From Comamonadaceae bacterium (GTDB lineage: Bacteria > Pseudomonadota > Gammaproteobacteria > Burkholderiales > Burkholderiaceae_C): a stretch of 8,312 nt of DNA. A program made the translations under genes and the position numbers. A model generated the notes under the pieces. That model was not told the DNA's origin. It ran no database searches and saw nothing but the letters and a program-made list of their open reading frames with translations. Shown here piece after piece: positions 5,866 through 8,312 of the stretch. The stretch covers positions 1-8,312 of the forward strand of contig CANGCZ010000060.1 of assembly GCA_947452325.1 (NCBI GenBank), written 5' to 3'. Numbering within the stretch: position 1 is the first letter of the stretch; each line of letters begins with the position of its first letter.

Positions 5866-6318
5866 CTAAGAGACTATTCTTGGCACTTTGATGTAATTAA
5901 TGGCGACTATGGTTCGTTTACCTTCGGTTTTTGGCACATGATGTAGCAGCAAACCCGGAAAAAATACCAGTGATCCTATGGCTGGCTTAACCACCAATTG
6001 ATGATTGAAAACAATAGGGGCTGATTCTGCTTCCATATCCAGATAGATCACTGAAGAAAAATCTGATGGGTAATGGCTATGCGGAATTGCATAGTTGGTT
6101 TTTTCGTAGACTGCAGTCCAGCAATCAGAAACAGCTAATTCAAAGTTCAGTTCATTCAAATCCATGTTGAAAAATTGCCTTGAGGCTGATTTTATTTTTA
6201 AAGCATCCAATGCTATCAAGGGGTTTAATTTTTCAATGAGCAAATGACTCTTCCAAGGGCTCATGTATTCAGCTATTACCTTTGTTTGAATAATATCAAA
6301 AGGTGAAGAGCTACTCAT
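5866..6318 (-). CDS. Small 2OG-Fe(II) oxygenase-like protein
   Basis: The protein of 150 residues resembles the C-terminal half of 2-oxoglutarate/Fe(II) dioxygenases of the '2OG-FeII_Oxy_5' type. The match is the pattern HSHYPSDFSSVIYLDME (80-96), with candidate iron ligands His80 and His82, followed by IGSLVFFPGLLLHHVP (114-129) with His126/His127 as the distal ligand. Arg135, in EGKRTIVAIN, would hold 2-oxoglutarate. The substrate is unknown; relatives act on proteins or small molecules. The frame stays open to an ATG at 6384. Those 22 extra codons coincide exactly with a 12-bp-stem hairpin that looks like the terminator of the preceding gene, so the ATG at 6318 is preferred. No Shine-Dalgarno is clear for either start. 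Whether it is an active enzyme cannot be judged, because the usual HxD is replaced by HxH. Confidence 0.65.
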   Translation of the reverse strand: MSSSSPFDIIQTKVIAEYMSPWKSHLLIEKLNPLIALDALKIKSASRQFFNMDLNELNFELAVSDCWTAVYEKTNYAIPHSHYPSDFSSVIYLDMEAESAPIVFNHQLVVKPAIGSLVFFPGLLLHHVPKTEGKRTIVAINYIKVPRIVS

Positions 6319-6351
6319 AAACAAAGAGGATGCACGACAGAAAACTAAAGC

Positions 6352-6385
6352 TGTGCCAGTGTTGATTGTATTAAACACTGGCACA
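6352..6385 (-). terminator. Terminator hairpin of the minus-strand secreted-protein gene
   Basis: TGTGCCAGTGTT (6352-6363) and AACACTGGCACA (6374-6385) form perfect 12-bp arms around a 10-nt loop, about 16 bp after the stop of the secreted-protein gene at 6402. On the minus strand the stem is followed by GCTTTAGTTTTC, a moderately T-rich tail. This fits an intrinsic terminator and argues against translation of this stretch as the N-terminus of the oxygenase-like protein. Confidence 0.6.
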
Positions 6386-6401
6386 ACATGATCATTTCAT
6401 C

Positions 6402-6881
6402 TTACTTTGAAACAGCGCATTTCAATAATGTAGACACATGTACCGCACTGTCTAAAACCAATCTCTTTTGGTCATAGTTACAAGTACCTTTTGCATTGGC
6501 GTATTTGCCTGTCATACCGATCAATTCAGCTGTACCAGTAACAGAAGCCGTGGAACTGTCAGATCTCACATAATTGAGCCGCCATTTATCACCATCTGCG
6601 TCATTTCCAATACAAGTACCGCTCCCATTGGTTTTTCCGTTCTCAACGGTCACTGTCCCCAGGCAATCAGAAACACTGATGGCTCCCACACTGAAAAAGG
6701 ATAAATTTGAATTTATAACTCTTCCTGTGTAGCGGATATTCGTAATTGAAAATTTTGAAGTTCCAAAATCATTTGTGGCGACTGACACTGTCCCATTGCT
6801 AACAGTTTCAAATTGACCAGATTCAGCCATGGCAGAAGCCACAGAAATTAAACAAACCATAGCTATAAATATTTTTTTCAT
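6402..6881 (-). CDS. Small secreted cysteine-containing protein, paralog A
   Basis: The protein has 159 residues, with a signal peptide ending AMA at residue 19 (MKKIFIAMVCLISVASAMA) and a mature part of 140 residues. It is clearly homologous to the protein encoded at 7262-7741. Shared landmarks are E-x-G-x-x-E-T-x-S at the mature N-terminus, TNDFG, four cysteines (in SDCLG, GTCI, GTCNY and LKCAVSK), DADGDK with a following N-Y/F-x-R-S, and GMTGKYANAKGTC. The strand-rich composition and the GMTGK(Y/F) motif suggest a small beta-barrel with two possible disulfides, acting in the periplasm or outside. No function is recognised. The ATG has GGAG (6890-6893) eight bases upstream, and a 16-bp dyad lies just beyond. 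It is A+T-rich compared with the genes on the left of the window. Confidence 0.8.
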   Translation of the reverse strand: MKKIFIAMVCLISVASAMAESGQFETVSNGTVSVATNDFGTSKFSITNIRYTGRVINSNLSFFSVGAISVSDCLGTVTVENGKTNGSGTCIGNDADGDKWRLNYVRSDSSTASVTGTAELIGMTGKYANAKGTCNYDQKRLVLDSAVHVSTLLKCAVSK

Positions 6882-6900
6882 TTTTGTGACTCCATATTGA

Positions 6901-6916
6901 ATGGGAAAATTCCCAT
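6901..6916. promoter_or_regulatory. 16-bp dyad in the leader of paralog A
   Basis: ATGGGAA-AA-TTCCCAT is a perfect inverted repeat with 7-bp arms. It lies about 8 bp upstream of the Shine-Dalgarno of paralog A and directly downstream of TTTATA on the minus strand. That position fits an operator overlapping the transcription start, or a hairpin in the leader. Confidence 0.45.
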
Positions 6917-7166
6917 ATAAAGCCTACTCAACAAATGAATTTCATGTCGACATTACAAACCCTAACAATCTTTCTAAATAATTACATCTGAATTCTGATT
7001 GAGCAAAGAATAGATTATTTATATTTATCTTACAAAACAACACCGTTATCAACAGAAAGTGTAACTAACAATGATATAGAAATAGCATTATTGCAGTCGA
7101 ATAAAGAAAACCCAAGATACAAGCACCGAGAAAGTGCAGTTTTAAATATATTTTGAAACATCTCCT

Positions 7167-7192
7167 CAATCAAAACATTTAGGAGTTGATTG
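7167..7192. promoter_or_regulatory. 26-bp dyad just upstream of the paralog B promoter
   Basis: CAATCAA (7167-7173) and TTGATTG (7186-7192) are perfect 7-bp inverted arms 12 bp apart. They end two bases before the -35 box at 7195. The half-sites are 19 bp apart centre to centre, close to two helical turns, which fits binding of a dimeric regulator at an activator position. No regulator gene is in the window. Confidence 0.4.
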
Positions 7193-7194
7193 TA

Positions 7195-7222
7195 TTGACC
7201 TGTCATTGAATCTCGCTATATT
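7195..7222 (+). promoter_or_regulatory. Sigma70 promoter of paralog B
   Basis: TTGACC (7195-7200) and TATATT (7217-7222) are each 5/6 matches to consensus, with a 16-bp spacer. Transcription would begin near 7229, giving a leader of about 33 nt. It is among the best promoter matches seen in the window. Confidence 0.65.
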
Positions 7223-7261
7223 TATGATGAGGGCTTTTCCTCTACAAACTAGGAGTTAACA

Positions 7262-7741
7262 ATGAAAAAGGTATTCTGCCTCCTTCTGATCACATTTTTA
7301 TCTGCATTTGCTCACGCTGAAACTGGCACTGTTGAAACCATCAGTGGAGGCCCATATCAAATCACAACAAATGATTTTGGTGACTCCAAGCACTCGGTGA
7401 TTGCATTGAAACTCATAGGAATGACATTAAAGTCTGAAGTTTCATTTATCAAACAAGGCACTACTTTTATTGCCGAATGCGTTGGCAATACAAATTCCGA
7501 TAAAAATGGAAATAGAGCTGAAGGCACTTGCATATTTACAGATTCCGATGGCGACAAATACAAATTGAACTTCTCAAGATCGAATGTGATTGGGGGGAGC
7601 AATCCTGGTGTTCAAAACTGGGTTGGCATGACAGGTAAATTTGTAGGCGCAACCGGCACTTGTACCTATGAGAACAAATCTCAAATACACAATGGTGTTG
7701 TTTACGGCATAAATCCAGTCAGGTGTACAGTGACAAAATAA
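7262..7741 (+). CDS. Small secreted cysteine-containing protein, paralog B
   Basis: The protein has 159 residues, with a signal peptide MKKVFCLLLITFLSAFAHA cleaved after residue 19 and a mature part of 140 residues. It mirrors paralog A in length, signal length and order of motifs: ETGTVETIS, TNDFGDSK, ECVG, GTCIFTDSDGDKYKLNFSRS, GMTGKFVGATGTCTY and RCTVTK at the end. The four mature cysteines fall at matching places. The D-S-D-G-D-K stretch is acidic, but it is not a canonical EF-hand loop because position 1 is not Asp. The fold is probably a small beta-barrel; the function is unknown. AGGAG (7251-7255) six bases before the ATG is a strong Shine-Dalgarno, a sigma70 promoter lies at 7195-7222, and a 12-bp-stem hairpin follows the stop. 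It should be well expressed. Confidence 0.85.
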   Translation: MKKVFCLLLITFLSAFAHAETGTVETISGGPYQITTNDFGDSKHSVIALKLIGMTLKSEVSFIKQGTTFIAECVGNTNSDKNGNRAEGTCIFTDSDGDKYKLNFSRSNVIGGSNPGVQNWVGMTGKFVGATGTCTYENKSQIHNGVVYGINPVRCTVTK

Positions 7742-7751
7742 TCAGTAGATG

Positions 7752-7780
7752 AGAAGTTGTCGGTTGATCCGACAACTTCT
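7752..7780 (+). terminator. Terminator-like hairpin after paralog B
   Basis: AGAAGTTGTCGG (7752-7763) and CCGACAACTTCT (7769-7780) form a perfect 12-bp stem with a 5-nt loop, starting ten bases after the stop codon. The tail TGCTCGACTGTTT is not U-rich, so termination may be Rho-assisted, or the stem may protect the mRNA end. A 67-codon frame starting at 7749 runs through it and is judged non-coding. Confidence 0.6.
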
Positions 7781-7978
7781 TGCTCGACTGTTTAGCAAGC
7801 AATTACAAATATGCGCCAACTTGGTTACTGAAGCAACTCCAGGCACCATATCTAAAAATTATCAAGCAGCTATTCAGATATTGGCTAGGAAATCAAAGCG
7901 AAACAATTCCATTCGCAGTAAAAGACGGCTGAATGAGATGTATCTAAAATAAATTGGCATGGTATTGAGGAGATGACA

Positions 7979-8312
7979 ATGCGCACTCTTGTGAATCCAG
8001 TCGGCTGGTTTGAAATTTACGTGGCTGATATGTATCGCGCCAAAACTTTTTATGAATCAGTTTTCAAACGTACTTTGATTGAGATTCCAGCACCGCAAGC
8101 TGGTATGAGCATGATGATTTTTGCCAATGATATACAAGCTTCAGGCGCGACTGGGGCGTTGGTCAAACATCCTATGCGACAACCCTCCAACGAGGGAACA
8201 CTGGTTTATTTTTCTTGTGAAGACTGTGCGACTGAAACTGCACTTGCCACCCAACACAGCGGCATGGTTTTCAAAGAAAAGTTCAATATAGGCGCCAATG
8301 GATTCATTGCCA
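7979..8312 (+). CDS. VOC family (glyoxalase/bleomycin-resistance fold) protein, 3' end outside window
   Basis: The first 111 residues of a vicinal-oxygen-chelate superfamily protein are visible. The opening NPVGWFEIYVADMYRAKTFYESVF is the family's first beta-alpha unit. It is followed by GATGALVKHP, GTLVYFSCEDCATE and, at the window edge, KFNIGANGFIA, which resembles 'K..IGeyGfia' in related uncharacterised VOC proteins. Members bind a metal and act as lyases, dioxygenases or resistance proteins; the substrate cannot be assigned, and E17 of the usual metal set cannot be verified without the remainder. Two ATGs are possible (7973 and 7979). GAGGAG at 7967-7972 touches the first but is six bases from the second, so 7979 is chosen. 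No strong promoter was found upstream; TAAAAT at 7945-7950 is a possible -10 with a poor -35. Confidence 0.88.
   Translation, partial: MRTLVNPVGWFEIYVADMYRAKTFYESVFKRTLIEIPAPQAGMSMMIFANDIQASGATGALVKHPMRQPSNEGTLVYFSCEDCATETALATQHSGMVFKEKFNIGANGFIA

Larger units (their letters stand above)
6882..7261. other. 380-bp divergent regulatory region between the paralogous secreted proteins
   Basis: This A+T-rich region separates the two divergent genes and holds no ORF of note. Next to paralog A are a 16-bp dyad (6901-6916), the overlapping small palindromes ATGAA-T-TTCAT (6935-6945) and ATGTCGACAT (6944-6953), and TATA-like sequence at 6916-6920. Next to paralog B are a CAATCAA-N12-TTGATTG dyad (7167-7192) and a good promoter (7195-7222). 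The middle (about 6960-7160) shows nothing recognisable beyond A+T-rich runs. Confidence 0.6.

Noticed and set aside
7531..7572. EF-hand calcium-binding loop in paralog B (and the matching D-A-D-G-D in paralog A)
   Set aside because: When aligned to the EF-hand loop, position 1 is Phe or Gly instead of Asp and no Glu is at position 12; the motif is acidic but not an EF-hand.
7749..7952. 67-codon open frame after paralog B
   Set aside because: Its start lies in the 12-bp-stem hairpin after paralog B, no Shine-Dalgarno precedes it, and the sequence is basic and low in structure; it is read as untranslated.
1..8312. CRISPR array, insertion sequence, tRNA or phage genes
   Set aside because: No direct-repeat/spacer series, transposase-like ORF with terminal repeats, tRNA cloverleaf or phage structural gene was seen on either strand.

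Overview
The window looks like a chromosomal stretch from a betaproteobacterium, most likely of the order Burkholderiales. This is inferred from the style of the genes (fatty acyl-CoA ligase, TRAP permeases, Tat-like secreted ABM-domain protein, bactofilin, VOC protein) and a moderate-to-low G+C content. No rRNA, tRNA, CRISPR array, integrase, transposase or prophage gene was seen, and the genus cannot be named from this window.

Layout. Positions 1-647 (+) hold the C-terminal part of an AMP-forming acyl-CoA ligase whose start lies outside the window. It converges on a two-gene minus-strand operon (671-2483) for the small and large membrane subunits of a TRAP transporter; no solute-binding protein gene is next to it. 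A 301-bp divergent region (2484-2784) carries dyads and a doubtful 29-codon hydrophobic ORF. Next come a secreted antibiotic-biosynthesis-monooxygenase (ABM) domain protein (2785-3213, +) and a periplasmic YncE-like beta-propeller protein (3507-4559, +) that ends in a clear intrinsic terminator. Between these two genes is a strong intrinsic terminator that points the wrong way for both of them. It suggests an unannotated minus-strand small RNA of about 110 nt.

The second half is more A+T-rich and more accessory in character. It holds a small polytopic membrane protein of unknown function (4776-5327, +), a bactofilin (5422-5772, -), a small 2OG-Fe(II) oxygenase-like protein (5866-6318, -), and a divergent pair of paralogous secreted proteins (6402-6881, - and 7262-7741, +). 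The pair have identical lengths, identical predicted signal-peptide lengths, four matching cysteines and a shared D-x-D-G-D-K motif. They are separated by a 380-bp regulatory region with dyads next to each gene. The window ends inside a VOC (glyoxalase-fold) protein.

Functional links between neighbours are few. The dctQM-like pair is a true overlapping operon. Most other genes appear to be separate transcription units with their own terminators or promoters. The observations most worth following up are the candidate minus-strand sRNA, the divergent paralogous secreted pair with its dyads, and the TRAP pair that lacks a binding protein.
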